Shown here: positions 54,373 through 62,027 of the stretch, piece by piece
How positions within the stretch are numbered: the first letter of the stretch is position 1
Layout: every line of letters begins with the position of its first letter
Position numbers and translations under genes: made by a program
The notes under the pieces: model-generated
What the model was told of the DNA's origin: nothing
The model's database searches: none
What the model saw: the letters and a program-made list of their open reading frames with translations, nothing else
Origin: G963704535 sp963704535
Lineage (GTDB): Bacteria > Chloroflexota > Chloroflexia > Chloroflexales > Roseiflexaceae
DNA: 64,000 bases
Reading direction: 5' to 3'
NCBI GenBank assembly: GCA_963704535.1
Contig: OY969916.1
Span: forward strand, 1 to 64,000

Positions 54373-54735
54373 ATGGCTGCCAAAATACCCGAAGTTTTAG
54401 AGGGCTGTTTGTACGATCCGCGCCAGGGAGGGAGCACTATCCGCTTGGACACGCCAGCCTGGTTTGGCTGGCTGGTGGCGCCGACGACGACGAGCTTTTC
54501 CTATCCGTTGTATGACAGGGCACGCGGCTACATCGTCGGATTTATGACGGTACGGAAGGAGCGGCGGCAGCGTGGAGGGATGTACTGGTCGGTGTTTCGG
54601 CGCTGCGGCAGTCGAGTACGCAAGATCTACCTGGGCCAGTCAAGCAGGGTGACGCAGGCGAGGTTACAGGCGATTGCGGAGGTGTTGCGGGGAACACCAG
54701 CAGAACCAGGAGGGACAGATACACCTGCGCCATAG
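54373..54735 (+). CDS. Passenger ORF of the IS21 element: stand-alone small domain also seen in Chloroflexota LuxR proteins
   Basis: A 120-residue protein with an excellent ribosome site AAGGAGGTG 7 bases before ATG 54373, inside the inverted repeats and in the same direction as istAB. Landmark segments are TPAWFGWLVAPTTTSFSY, GFMTVRKERRQRG, MYWSVFRRCGSRVRKIYLG and SSRVTQARLQAIAEVL. From memory, the same pattern (WF-x-WL ... F-x-VRKE ... YW-x-x-x-RR ... KxYLG) forms the N-terminal end of many MalT/LuxR-type regulators in Ktedonobacteria and related lineages. Many Arg and Lys suggest nucleic-acid binding. Its role in transposition is unknown. Confidence 0.75.
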   Translation: MAAKIPEVLEGCLYDPRQGGSTIRLDTPAWFGWLVAPTTTSFSYPLYDRARGYIVGFMTVRKERRQRGGMYWSVFRRCGSRVRKIYLGQSSRVTQARLQAIAEVLRGTPAEPGGTDTPAP

Positions 54736-54785
54736 CGCCATCGACATACAACAGTGGTGTGGTACACGCAACCGTTCACGATTTC

Positions 54786-54835
54786 ATGCCGATTTTTAAA
54801 CTGTAAATGTGCTGACTTGACAACTGTAATTTACA
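54786..54835 (-). repeat. Right terminal inverted repeat of the IS21 element
   Basis: On the minus strand it starts TGTAAATTACAGT and ends CAGTTTAAAAATCGGCAT, mirroring the left end. Confidence 0.9.
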
Positions 54836-54840
54836 TCACG

Positions 54841-54993
54841 ACCTGGGAGACCCTGGCGGATCTGGATGCCAGCGATAGAGTGTACCAGGATCATGCTCCG
54901 GACTATACCTCGATCTTTTTCGGGCCGGCGACGCGAGAAATCTTTGAGGTCGGCGCCGATGTGCTCCCAGCAAGAGAGGTCGGGGGCAGGTGA
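54841..54993 (+). pseudogene. 3' remnant of a small gene next to the IS21 insertion
   Basis: Right after the target duplication an open frame reads TTWETLADLDASDRVYQDHA, IFFGPATREIFEVGADVLP and stops at 54993. The segment looks like the C-terminal third of a small dimeric alpha-beta barrel protein. On the far side of the insertion the same frame runs antisense-like through the SnoaL remnant, so its own 5' part is missing. Low certainty. Confidence 0.4.
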
Positions 54994-55030
54994 TCGGTTA
55001 GCGGGCGGCCATAGTGCAGCGGCTTGATCT

Positions 55031-55064
55031 AGAAGCCCCAGCCATGATATCGGCTGGGGCTTCT
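55031..55064 (-). terminator. Hairpin terminator after the fibronectin-III gene
   Basis: AGAAGCCCCAGCC and GGCTGGGGCTTCT form a perfect 13-bp stem with an 8-base loop, 69 bases beyond the stop of the minus-strand gene. On the plus side it is followed by GGTTTT, so it may work in both directions. Confidence 0.65.
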
Positions 55065-55132
55065 GGTTTTCGACACCGTTTCGGATGGCTGCTGCTACCA
55101 GGCCACAATCTTCAACCCAAGGGCTACCACAG

Positions 55133-56080
55133 CTATTGGCTGACCACTGTGATACTGGCAGGCTCCGACCGGTTGCCGGCGTCGTCGATCGCGATGACGG
55201 TGAAGATGTTTTCGCCAGCTTGGGTGGCGTATAAGATGGCGCGATCACCGCTCGTGGTGTGGTCTAGAACGCCATTCAGGTAAACCTCATACGCAATGGA
55301 TGCTTGAGGCGTCTGGTTGTCGAAGGACTCCGTCCAGAACAAATTTATTTCTCGGGCCCCGTCACCTATGTCCCAACCGTACAGGTTGCTGGGGGATGAG
55401 GGCGCCTCTGTGTCCACTGCGCTGATCGCATCGGTTGTCACATTGACGACGTTGCTCGGCGCCGACCAGTTCGGCCCGTACAGGTCTCGGGCCTTGACGG
55501 TGATCACGTAGCTTGTCTGGGGTGTGAGTCCCTGGACGACGGCTGACCGGTTCTGGCCCGCATCGACGTTCGGGCTACCGTTCACGAAGACCTGGTAGAA
55601 CAGGTACGGCCCATTATCGGTTGAGGCCGTCCACTCGATTGACACTTCAGTCGGATTCACGTCGACCACCGAAACCACCGGCGCAGTGGGGGCCGTGGTA
55701 TCGCGGGGGGTCGTCGCGCTCACCGTGTTGCTTTTCGCCGATTTGTTGCCTGACCCATCGACTGCGTAGACATAGAATGAGTAGGTGCTGTTGGGGGCCA
55801 CAAACAGGGTGAAGGTCGTTTGGGTCTGGTTCACGGTATATGTCTGGCCATAGCTCACCCATACCTTGTAGGAAAAAGTTCCTGAGTTATCGGTGGATGG
55901 GTTCCAGGCCAACGACACATAGTACGCTGACGTAGATGTCACGCGCAAGTTGGTGGGCTTGGTCGGTGCAGTACGGTCTCGGGGTGCCGCCCCGACCGTG
56001 GACGCCCCAAGCAGCAAGATGAGGAGCAGCGTGAGCCGCACGGCGTAAACCGCGACCCACCAAGTAGGCCGTCTAGCCAT
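55133..56080 (-). CDS. Secreted protein with three fibronectin type III domains
   Basis: Start at ATG 56080 (MARRPTWWVAVYAVRL), preceded by GAGGAGA; the open frame upstream is not used. A signal peptide (LTLLLILLLGASTVGAA) is followed by three FN3 units of about 90 residues: APTKPTNLRVTSTSAYYVSLAW, APTAPVVSVVDVNPTEVSIEW and APSSPSNLYGWDIGDGAREINLFW. Each ends with the YxFxVYAVDGSGNKS-type strand. There is no catalytic domain or anchor, so it is probably a secreted adhesin-like or matrix protein of 315 residues. Hairpin terminator at 55031-55064. Confidence 0.85.
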   Translation of the reverse strand: MARRPTWWVAVYAVRLTLLLILLLGASTVGAAPRDRTAPTKPTNLRVTSTSAYYVSLAWNPSTDNSGTFSYKVWVSYGQTYTVNQTQTTFTLFVAPNSTYSFYVYAVDGSGNKSAKSNTVSATTPRDTTAPTAPVVSVVDVNPTEVSIEWTASTDNGPYLFYQVFVNGSPNVDAGQNRSAVVQGLTPQTSYVITVKARDLYGPNWSAPSNVVNVTTDAISAVDTEAPSSPSNLYGWDIGDGAREINLFWTESFDNQTPQASIAYEVYLNGVLDHTTSGDRAILYATQAGENIFTVIAIDDAGNRSEPASITVVSQ

Positions 56081-56373
56081 GATCGTTTCTCCTCGTTGTA
56101 AAAACCCACCGTAACGGGCTGTGCTTGCGTTGCGGTGGGTGAACAAACGAATCAAGTGCCACGTCGATGGCACAGCGCTCTAGCAGCGGTAAGTGCCACC
56201 GTCGCATTCAGTTGCCGGTATGCAGAACTAGTTCTATAAGAACATACGAGACACGGCGCCATAGTTGATCTATGGCTCATTACCAGGGTGCTACTGTCGT
56301 CCCGGTTCAGCGACGGCGGAACGGCGTCCACTGCAACCGATCATTAGGCCGCGTGTGATTCGGCTGGGTTCGG
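56081..56373. other. Intergenic region with overlapping palindromes upstream of the FN3 gene
   Basis: No gene is seen. It contains a perfect 12-bp palindrome AGAACTAGTTCT (56224-56235) overlapping the inverted repeat GTTCT-ATA-AGAAC (56231-56243). These lie about 145 bases upstream of the FN3 start on the minus strand and could bind a regulator. Confidence 0.5.
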
Positions 56374-57228
56374 TCATTGTACGACCTCATAACTGAGTCT
56401 TGTGATGCGACCACGCCAGTAGGTCTTCGGCCCCTCGGGAAGTATCCACGCGACCTCGCCTTCGATCGGGATGCGCATCCCATCGCGTAGCTCGTAGGTG
56501 CTCCACCGGCCTTCCCACGCTGTTGGAATCACCGCGCCCGCGACGGTGCGCCCGCGCGCCTCGGCACGCACCGATTCGATTAGGTCGCTTGCATTGAAGC
56601 GGAACAGCAGTGTCACGGTGGTTGCGCCGTCCTTCAGCGTTGCCTGGGCCGAGGTAGCGTCGACCGCTTCCCATTGCACGCCCTGGCTCGGCAGCAGCGC
56701 GGTCGGATACCAGGCGGCTTCGGCAAAGAAGCGCAGCAGTTCGCCCTGTGCCATCTCCGGCGTGCCGCGCAGATTCGCCACCGACACCAGCCCGAACAGC
56801 GATGCATGAAGAATCCCCTCGCCGGCGATGTAGGCGTCATGCACGTGCACCGGCAGGCCCGGCAGCATCGCGATCCGCGCTTCCCAGTCGAAGCCCGGTC
56901 GCTGGGTGATCACTCGCTGGGTTGAGCTGAACGGCCGCCATTGTTCGCCGGTTGCATTCATGTTGAATGTGCCGGTGTGCTCCACGCTGACGGCCGAGAC
57001 CATGGGTTGCCCGTCCGTCAGTACGGCGCGAAAGTACCTTTGAACCGGTGCAGGTAAGCCGATCAATTCATTCGGGCTATATGTCTTTGCCCCGACGGGG
57101 CGACGTGCTGCCTCCAGCGTGGCATGCATAGCGTTTGTGGCGGATTGCCAGCGACGCGATCCGTATACGAGTGCCGTGGCAATGATGACCGTCAACCCGA
57201 GAACTATCAATAGGAGCATCTTCCACAT
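56374..57228 (-). CDS. DUF6544/DUF6920-like membrane-anchored protein
   Basis: A 284-residue protein with one N-terminal helix (WKMLLLIVLGLTVIIATALVYG). The family wording is LIGLPAPVQRYFRAVLTDGQPMV, VEHTGTFNMNATGEQWRPFSSTQR, PGFDWEARIAMLPGLPVHVHDAYIAGEGIL and ELLRFFAEAAWYPTALLPS. Proteins of this group are uncharacterised; they resemble lipid-binding beta sheets. It follows the small membrane gene at 57256-57597 after 27 bases, probably in one operon. Confidence 0.72.
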   Translation of the reverse strand: MWKMLLLIVLGLTVIIATALVYGSRRWQSATNAMHATLEAARRPVGAKTYSPNELIGLPAPVQRYFRAVLTDGQPMVSAVSVEHTGTFNMNATGEQWRPFSSTQRVITQRPGFDWEARIAMLPGLPVHVHDAYIAGEGILHASLFGLVSVANLRGTPEMAQGELLRFFAEAAWYPTALLPSQGVQWEAVDATSAQATLKDGATTVTLLFRFNASDLIESVRAEARGRTVAGAVIPTAWEGRWSTYELRDGMRIPIEGEVAWILPEGPKTYWRGRITRLSYEVVQ

Positions 57229-57255
57229 TTCGTTGATCCTTTCTGGTCTTGTCGT

Positions 57256-57597
57256 TCACCGCAACACCCTAATCACCAGTAACAGAAGGGCACAGGCAAA
57301 CAAGCCGCCACAAATAGGGAAAATGCGATCGGCAAACCACTTTGGTAAGAAGATGTCGGCTACTTGACCATCGATTGCGCCCACGTTTTCGGCGTAGGTG
57401 GTAAGCGGACAGCTCCAGCCATTGGCCATGAGGACAACTCCTTCGACCAGGAGTAAGGTGACGGCGATCCACGTGAAGTACGTAATCTGGTCAACAATGA
57501 CCTCGTACAGGAGGATCGCCAAGAATCCGCTCAGGAAGAAGAAGATCACAGTATGCAACGATTTGATGAATGTGATTGAGTGCAGCATCGTACGCAT
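57256..57597 (-). CDS. Small membrane protein, DUF2784-like
   Basis: A 113-residue protein with three or four helices: TVIFFFLSGFLAILLYEVIV, FTWIAVTLLLVEGVVLMANG and FPICGGLFACALLLLVIRVL. The segment GWSCPLTTYAENVG resembles the CPLT signature of DUF2784 proteins. It starts at ATG 57597 after AGGAGGTG, a strong ribosome site. Function unknown; co-transcribed with 56374-57228. Confidence 0.65.
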   Translation of the reverse strand: MRTMLHSITFIKSLHTVIFFFLSGFLAILLYEVIVDQITYFTWIAVTLLLVEGVVLMANGWSCPLTTYAENVGAIDGQVADIFLPKWFADRIFPICGGLFACALLLLVIRVLR

Positions 57598-57922
57598 CGG
57601 ACACCTCCTACGGCACTGAGCCTCGTGTGTGCGATGAACAGCCTCGGTGTGGCCCGTTTGTCGCGAATCCTTTTGTCAGCACTACAGCCCCAGGCGCGCT
57701 GCGGCACTCTCGCGAAAAAGCGACCCCTCCCTGATGTACCCCACAGCGGCACTGTTCCGGGCGCGAGGCAGCGGCGTGGAGGGGAAAGGCGAGGCCCCAG
57801 CTAAACACGGCTGGGGCCTCTGATATGGAAACATCCGTACTGCATTGAGTGCGGAAACCCCAGGCACCGGGCGAAGCGCTGTCGCAAGTGTACGTGGAGA
57901 GGCCGGGGGTTTCATTCGATGA
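57598..57922. other. Intergenic region
   Basis: About 325 bases with no convincing gene. It holds the terminator at 57791-57820 and the promoter region for the small membrane gene. Confidence 0.6.
57791..57820 (-). terminator. Hairpin terminator after the lipoprotein gene
   Basis: GAGGCCCCAGC and GCTGGGGCCTC form a perfect 11-bp stem around an 8-base loop, about 100 bases beyond the lipoprotein stop. No clear T run follows. Confidence 0.55.
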
Positions 57923-59086
57923 TTATTGGAGCGCTAAGAACCTCGTGTCATCGTCGGAAAACGAGAACAGCGGCTCGAACACCAGTACCAGATTCTGCTC
58001 TCCCTCGGTGACATTCAGGACATCCCACCCTTCAGTCTCCCCACCAGGAAAGAGGAACGCATCGAAAGCTGGCTCAGGAGGAACAACGCTCACCAGCTCG
58101 TAAACCTTATTGTTCCCACCCGTAACCTTGAGCGAACCACCGCTGATCATCTCTGCCTTGTCAGGGTCGTCATCGCCCAGATAGCGAGCGCGGACCCTGA
58201 CCGCGATATACTCCATGCCGGCTTCTGGTGGCTTATTGAACTGATTCGCCTCGGTTGCCATCGCAAGCGCTTCGGCACCACGCTTGACCTCTAACACGGT
58301 CACTTCCCATGCCTCACCCACGACCGTCTCACCGAGCGGCGCGGGCGCATTTCGCGCTGTACCGGCCTCGGTCGGTTCAATGTCAGCAAGATCAGCCGCC
58401 GGCGTGAGGGTTGCCCTCTCATCGATCGCAACGAAGCGCCGAGCATCTGCGTCGAAGGAAAGCAACTCACCGACGAAGAGCATAAGATTCTTCTCATCGA
58501 CAGGGACCGCAAATGTAACCTGACCCTCGGTCGTTCCGCCGGGGAACAACTCCCCACCGAACTCCTTGGGTGTCACCGCAGAGACACGGCTATAGAGAAT
58601 GTTCCGATCCCCCGTCGCGCGCAGATCGACCGCAAACGTTGCGCTCTGGGCCTCCTGCTTGGTGCCGATGTTCTCAATCTGGACATCCGCGATCAGGAAT
58701 TCATGGCCCTCCGGCGCGGGAGCGTTAAACTGGTTGGTCGTCTGAATAAGTTGTGCCGCTTCCCCACCCCGCATCACGCTTGTGACCGTAATCGCCCAGG
58801 TCTCAAACCGCAGACCCGTACCGAGCGGCAGCGGATTGCTCCGGCTGGTGCCTTCTTCGGCGGGCTCCGGTGTCGGTTCCTCGGTTGGCTCAGGGGTGGG
58901 CTCTTCGGTCGGTTCATCTGTAGGGGCAGTGGTGGGCGGCGCCTCGGTCGGCTCTGGGGCATCTGTAGCTTGGGCTGCTGGAGCGGCTGCCGAGGATGTC
59001 GGCTCGGCGCTGGTCTGCGGTGCCGTCGTGCCGCCGCAAGCGGCCAGGACGAGGGCCAAGGCCAGAAGGATCGGGAGGCGTGGCAT
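57923..59086 (-). CDS. Lipoprotein with two DUF4352-like domains
   Basis: Start at ATG 59086 (MPRLPILLALALVLAACGG), preceded by GAGGAGA; the frame extends further upstream but without a signal. The lipobox is LAAC, so the Cys is lipidated. A 65-residue Pro/Thr/Glu linker (PTEEPTPEPTEEPTPEPAEE) follows, then two similar beta domains, about 95-235 (LPLGTGLRFETWAITVTSV, EGHEFLIADVQIENIG, FPGGTTEGQVTFAVP) and 250-385 (APLGETVVGEAWEVTVLEV, AGMEYIAVRVRARYLG, FPGGETEGWDVLNV). DUF4352 domains are common on bacterial surface lipoproteins; ligand unknown. It follows the HsdR_N-like gene after 40 bases. Confidence 0.8.
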   Translation of the reverse strand: MPRLPILLALALVLAACGGTTAPQTSAEPTSSAAAPAAQATDAPEPTEAPPTTAPTDEPTEEPTPEPTEEPTPEPAEEGTSRSNPLPLGTGLRFETWAITVTSVMRGGEAAQLIQTTNQFNAPAPEGHEFLIADVQIENIGTKQEAQSATFAVDLRATGDRNILYSRVSAVTPKEFGGELFPGGTTEGQVTFAVPVDEKNLMLFVGELLSFDADARRFVAIDERATLTPAADLADIEPTEAGTARNAPAPLGETVVGEAWEVTVLEVKRGAEALAMATEANQFNKPPEAGMEYIAVRVRARYLGDDDPDKAEMISGGSLKVTGGNNKVYELVSVVPPEPAFDAFLFPGGETEGWDVLNVTEGEQNLVLVFEPLFSFSDDDTRFLALQ

Positions 59087-59126
59087 AGGTTTCTCCTCTG
59101 TACGCTTGCCAGTCTGCTTATGAGCG

Positions 59127-60272
59127 TTAAGCAATCGTTTTCTGCGGAGCCGCCTTGCTCTCGTAGCGGCTCACCGTTGCCTTGAGTCGATCGGCGTGCT
59201 GGTAGAGATCATCAATCCGCTCAATCGCCACCCTGACCTCTTTATCCCCATCAAAGAATCCAATGTATTTCTGGCCAGTGTTGAAGTGCAGGCGGCAGAT
59301 CGGCTTGCGGTTGTTATCATCAAGGAGGATGCCGCAGTAGCTCTGCACGTCGCGCATGACGATGCGCTTCACGCTTACCTCCTCACGTAAGATGGACTTG
59401 ACGATATAGAGCGCCTCCATCTCCTCTTCGGTGGTGGCTTTGCCCCCCTGTGCCTGCTCACTTCCACTCGTACCACTTGCCGCGCCATTCGTAGGCTTCA
59501 TGGCAGTACCATTCGTCACAGTAGGGAGATCGGGTAGCTTCTCCACCTGTACCACCGTGTCAGACACCAGAGCATTTTTCAGCCGCTCGTTGATCTGGTC
59601 GTTAATAAACTGCTTGAGAGCCTTGCGGGTCATCGTGGTGAACTGCTCGCGCACCGATTGGGTCATGCGCCCACCGTAGACTTGCGAGGCAAAGAACTTC
59701 ACGAAATCCTCAGAAGGTTCGTTCATTTGCTCGGCCATGATGCGCTTAATTTCGCGTAGGTACTTCAACTCGCTGGCCGTCGTGAGGATACCGTTCAGGT
59801 CAAATGCCGATTTAGTGAACTTCTTCAGCTCCTCAACGTCCTGCTCTTTGATGTCGAGCATATTGAACTCAAAGAACGGCTTGGCATCCATCTTGTTCGG
59901 CGCATCCAGATCCGTGTAGAACCAATACTGGATGCCGTTGGTGAGCACACTAAACCGCGCTTCCGTGACACTGAAGTACCGATAGAGCTGTGACGCATGC
60001 TCTTTGCTCAGGTCAGCGCCGTGCCATTTACATTCAAAGAGCATGATCGGCTTGCCATCTTTCAAGATGGCGTAATCGACCTTCTCACCCTTCTTGGTCC
60101 CCACGTCGGCGTGCAGTTCCGGTGTTACCTCGGTTGGATCGAAGACGTTGTAGCCCAGAGCGCTGATGAACGGCATGACAAATGCGTTTTTCGTGGCCTC
60201 TTCGGTCTGAATCAGCGCTACCTGATTCGGGATACGCGCTGCTAAATCGCGGATTTTGTCAATGAAGTCCAT
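59127..60272 (-). CDS. Stand-alone type I restriction R-subunit N-terminal-like protein (PD-(D/E)xK nuclease fold)
   Basis: A 381-residue protein. Residues 20-140 match the HsdR_N domain: EEATKNAFVMPFISALGYNVFDP, then KVDYAILKDGKPIMLFECKWHG where Asp and ExK supply the nuclease motif, and FSVLTNGIQYWFYTDLD. Residues about 150-240 are helical, followed by a low-complexity Gly/Ser/Thr stretch and a C-terminal region (RDVQSYCGILLDDNNRKPICRLHFN, KYIGFFDGDKE) that resembles the domain found at the end of such proteins. It has no helicase, HsdM or HsdS partner here. A lone defence or repair nuclease is possible. Confidence 0.8.
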   Translation of the reverse strand: MDFIDKIRDLAARIPNQVALIQTEEATKNAFVMPFISALGYNVFDPTEVTPELHADVGTKKGEKVDYAILKDGKPIMLFECKWHGADLSKEHASQLYRYFSVTEARFSVLTNGIQYWFYTDLDAPNKMDAKPFFEFNMLDIKEQDVEELKKFTKSAFDLNGILTTASELKYLREIKRIMAEQMNEPSEDFVKFFASQVYGGRMTQSVREQFTTMTRKALKQFINDQINERLKNALVSDTVVQVEKLPDLPTVTNGTAMKPTNGAASGTSGSEQAQGGKATTEEEMEALYIVKSILREEVSVKRIVMRDVQSYCGILLDDNNRKPICRLHFNTGQKYIGFFDGDKEVRVAIERIDDLYQHADRLKATVSRYESKAAPQKTIA

Positions 60273-60455
60273 TGTGCTCTCCTATGGGGACTTTTACCAA
60301 CTGTTCGACACCGGGCGCTGTGCTTATTGATGATCAACGCACCAACGGTATAACAACACTATCGCCAAGCGCGTTCGTACAGATTCGGATCAGCAACGAA
60401 AGATGAACGAAATCTCAACGATGGTCAGTCGGAAACGAACAAACGAGCGCCCCGA

Positions 60456-60493
60456 CGTGAAACGTGATGCGTGAGGGCCTTTCAAGTTTCACG
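60456..60493 (-). terminator. Weak hairpin after the Ddn-like gene
   Basis: CGTGAAAC (60456-60463) and GTTTCACG (60486-60493) pair over 8 bp with a 22-base loop, 35 bases beyond the gene stop. It adjoins a 19-base sequence repeated at 61087-61105. Confidence 0.35.
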
Positions 60494-60527
60494 CGCGCTT
60501 TGGGATGAAGAAGAAGTTCAGAGTCCC

Positions 60528-60944
60528 TTAGACGGGCTGCAAGATGACCATTGGAATCTCGCGCTTCGTGCGTTGCGTGTATTGCCTGTAGGCAGGAGCC
60601 ATTTTGACCAGTTCCGACCACAACTGCTCGCGCTTCTCCGAGCCGGCCTGTTCCGCTTGCACCGTCATCTGCGTGTTCCCGATCTGTATCGCGACCTGCG
60701 GGTTGCTCTTTAAATTGTAGAACCAGGCCGGGTTCTGATCGGCGCCGCCATTGGAGGCGATGAGAACGAAGTTGCCTTCCTGTTTGAAGTAGCCCAAGGG
60801 GGTGGTACGCGGCTGTCCAGTCTTGCGCCCTGTCGTCGTGAGCAGTAGCACCTTTAAGCCACTCATCTGACCGCCAATCGCGCCTCTGGTCAACCGATAC
60901 AAGAAGACGTAGATCGACATAGCGAACTTGAGGATAATCTTCAT
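60528..60944 (-). CDS. Deazaflavin-dependent nitroreductase-like (Ddn) protein
   Basis: A 138-residue split-barrel protein. MSGLKVLLLTTTGRKTGQPRTTPLGYF is the hallmark segment of the F420H2-dependent quinone-reductase/Ddn family, followed by FVLIASNGGADQNPAWFYNLKSNP and VAIQIGNTQMTVQAE. Family members use F420H2; some in non-F420 organisms bind other ligands. It starts at ATG 60944 after GGAGG. It stands alone, with its own promoter region. Confidence 0.85.
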   Translation of the reverse strand: MKIILKFAMSIYVFLYRLTRGAIGGQMSGLKVLLLTTTGRKTGQPRTTPLGYFKQEGNFVLIASNGGADQNPAWFYNLKSNPQVAIQIGNTQMTVQAEQAGSEKREQLWSELVKMAPAYRQYTQRTKREIPMVILQPV

Positions 60945-61094
60945 ACGACCTCCACTGATCTCCTGTGTAATCGGGAGACGTTGCTACTAGCATAGCAGTG
61001 GGGTGCCGGCGTCGATAGCGGGGAAACTCTGCATGGGAAGCCATAATAAACCTGACGGTGTGGGGATAATCCCTACAGAGAACAGACGAACAAA

Positions 61095-61132
61095 CGAGCG
61101 CCCCGGCGACACATCGTCAACCGGGGCGCTCG
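61095..61132 (-). terminator. Strong hairpin terminator after a small membrane protein gene
   Basis: CGAGCGCCCCGG and CCGGGGCGCTCG form a perfect 12-bp stem with a 14-base loop, 40 bases past the stop of the minus-strand gene at 61172-61417. Confidence 0.6.
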
Positions 61133-61171
61133 CTTGGTCGGGCTGGAGTTATCTTGCGTTCCGTACCACGA

Positions 61172-61417
61172 TCACTCGGCGAGCGGAAGCACACCCATGC
61201 GAGGTGCTAGGTGAATATCTTGGTCAAACTCTCCCAGGACAGCGCCTTCGCAATGCGCGTCACCGCGGGCTGCTGCGCAACAGAGTCCAGCAGTCAACAC
61301 GATGGTAAAAGCCGTACCAATTCCCCATACCAGTATGATGAGAGAAAGCACATGCAGTCCTTTCCGCACTGGAGTTAAGTGCCGCTGGTCATGTTCCTCT
61401 GTGTCCAGTATATCCAC
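61172..61417 (-). CDS. Small single-helix membrane protein
   Basis: An 81-residue frame: charged start MDILDTEEHDQRHL, one hydrophobic helix LHVLSLIILVWGIGTAFTIVL, a short Cys pair (LCCAA) and an acidic end. A strong hairpin terminator stands at the right distance downstream, which supports it as a real gene. No homologous family is recognised. Confidence 0.5.
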   Translation of the reverse strand: MDILDTEEHDQRHLTPVRKGLHVLSLIILVWGIGTAFTIVLTAGLCCAAARGDAHCEGAVLGEFDQDIHLAPRMGVLPLAE

Positions 61418-61635
61418 ACTCGGTTATGATTGCCGTCTCGTGTAGGTAGCAATGCGGTGACATGATAGGCTCCAGCACGGCGGATGGTGCGCGACCGGGA
61501 CATCGCCAAGATCAGGGAGTGCTACCAGCAGGATCAGAGGTAGAAAGCACTTCGAGCAGGATCGGAGGTAAGGTGCTACCATGTGACTCACAAGCGCCAG
61601 GCATTGGGCTGGGCGTACGAGCGACGAGGCAATCA

Positions 61636-61866
61636 ATGAGCAACCCCATAGACTGGCGACACAACGCCGACAGCGGGAACTGGAAGGCCACCATTGGCCA
61701 ATGGCGCGCAACTGTGCTGCATATGACCAGGATGAATAGCTGGTACCCCTACTTGCGGGGTATGTCGCCACCCCACGACCGGCAAGACGGGCCGCACTTC
61801 GCGTCCGCCAGCGAGGCTCGCGACTGGTGCGAAGCGGAGATCGCCCGGCTGGAGGCACAGGGATAG
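61636..61866 (+). CDS. Small protein, first of two related copies
   Basis: A 76-residue protein, MSNPIDWRHNADSGNWKATI. It shares with the protein at 62028-62261 the pattern W-x-x-x-x-G-x-W-x-A-x-V, a central aromatic stretch, D/N-GP, and the end AR-x-WC-x-x-x-IA-x-L-x-A. The pattern suggests a short beta sheet and one C-terminal helix. No family name is known to me. Confidence 0.6.
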   Translation: MSNPIDWRHNADSGNWKATIGQWRATVLHMTRMNSWYPYLRGMSPPHDRQDGPHFASASEARDWCEAEIARLEAQG

Positions 61867-61910
61867 GGGTTATACGGGCGCGGTACACAGTAAGACAAGG
61901 TTCTTTGGGA

Positions 61911-61980
61911 CTTTACAGTTCTGGGAATAAAGGGGGTTTGAGGGGCAGCCCCCTCAGTCTCTCCCACTCATACTGTAAAG
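61911..61980. repeat. MITE-like hairpin repeat, copy C
   Basis: Terminal repeats CTTTACAGT (61911-61919) and ACTGTAAAG (61972-61980), with the core AGGGGGTTTGAGGGG-CAGCCCCCTCA. It sits between the two related small genes. Confidence 0.7.
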
Positions 61981-62027
61981 CAGAATGGCGCCGCCCGAAA
62001 CCTTGCCTAAGGTGCATAGGAGACTAT

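Larger units (their letters stand above)
51849..54835 (+). mobile_element. Complete IS21-family insertion sequence with passenger ORF
   Basis: Element of 2,987 bp bounded by 50-bp imperfect inverted repeats (51849-51898 and 54786-54835) that begin TGTAAA and end inward with CAGTTTAAAAATCGGCAT. By hand about 41 of 50 positions agree. The direct repeat TCACG (51844-51848 and 54836-54840) is the target duplication. It carries istA, istB and a third ORF. All frames are intact, so the insertion is recent and probably active. Confidence 0.93.

Noticed and set aside
57580..57915. Several 60-80 codon frames between the small membrane gene and the lipoprotein gene
   Set aside because: They run through the terminator hairpin on both strands and lack ribosome sites.
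61003..61308. A 101-codon plus-strand frame
   Set aside because: It crosses the strong terminator hairpin and is antisense to the more plausible small membrane protein at 61172-61417.
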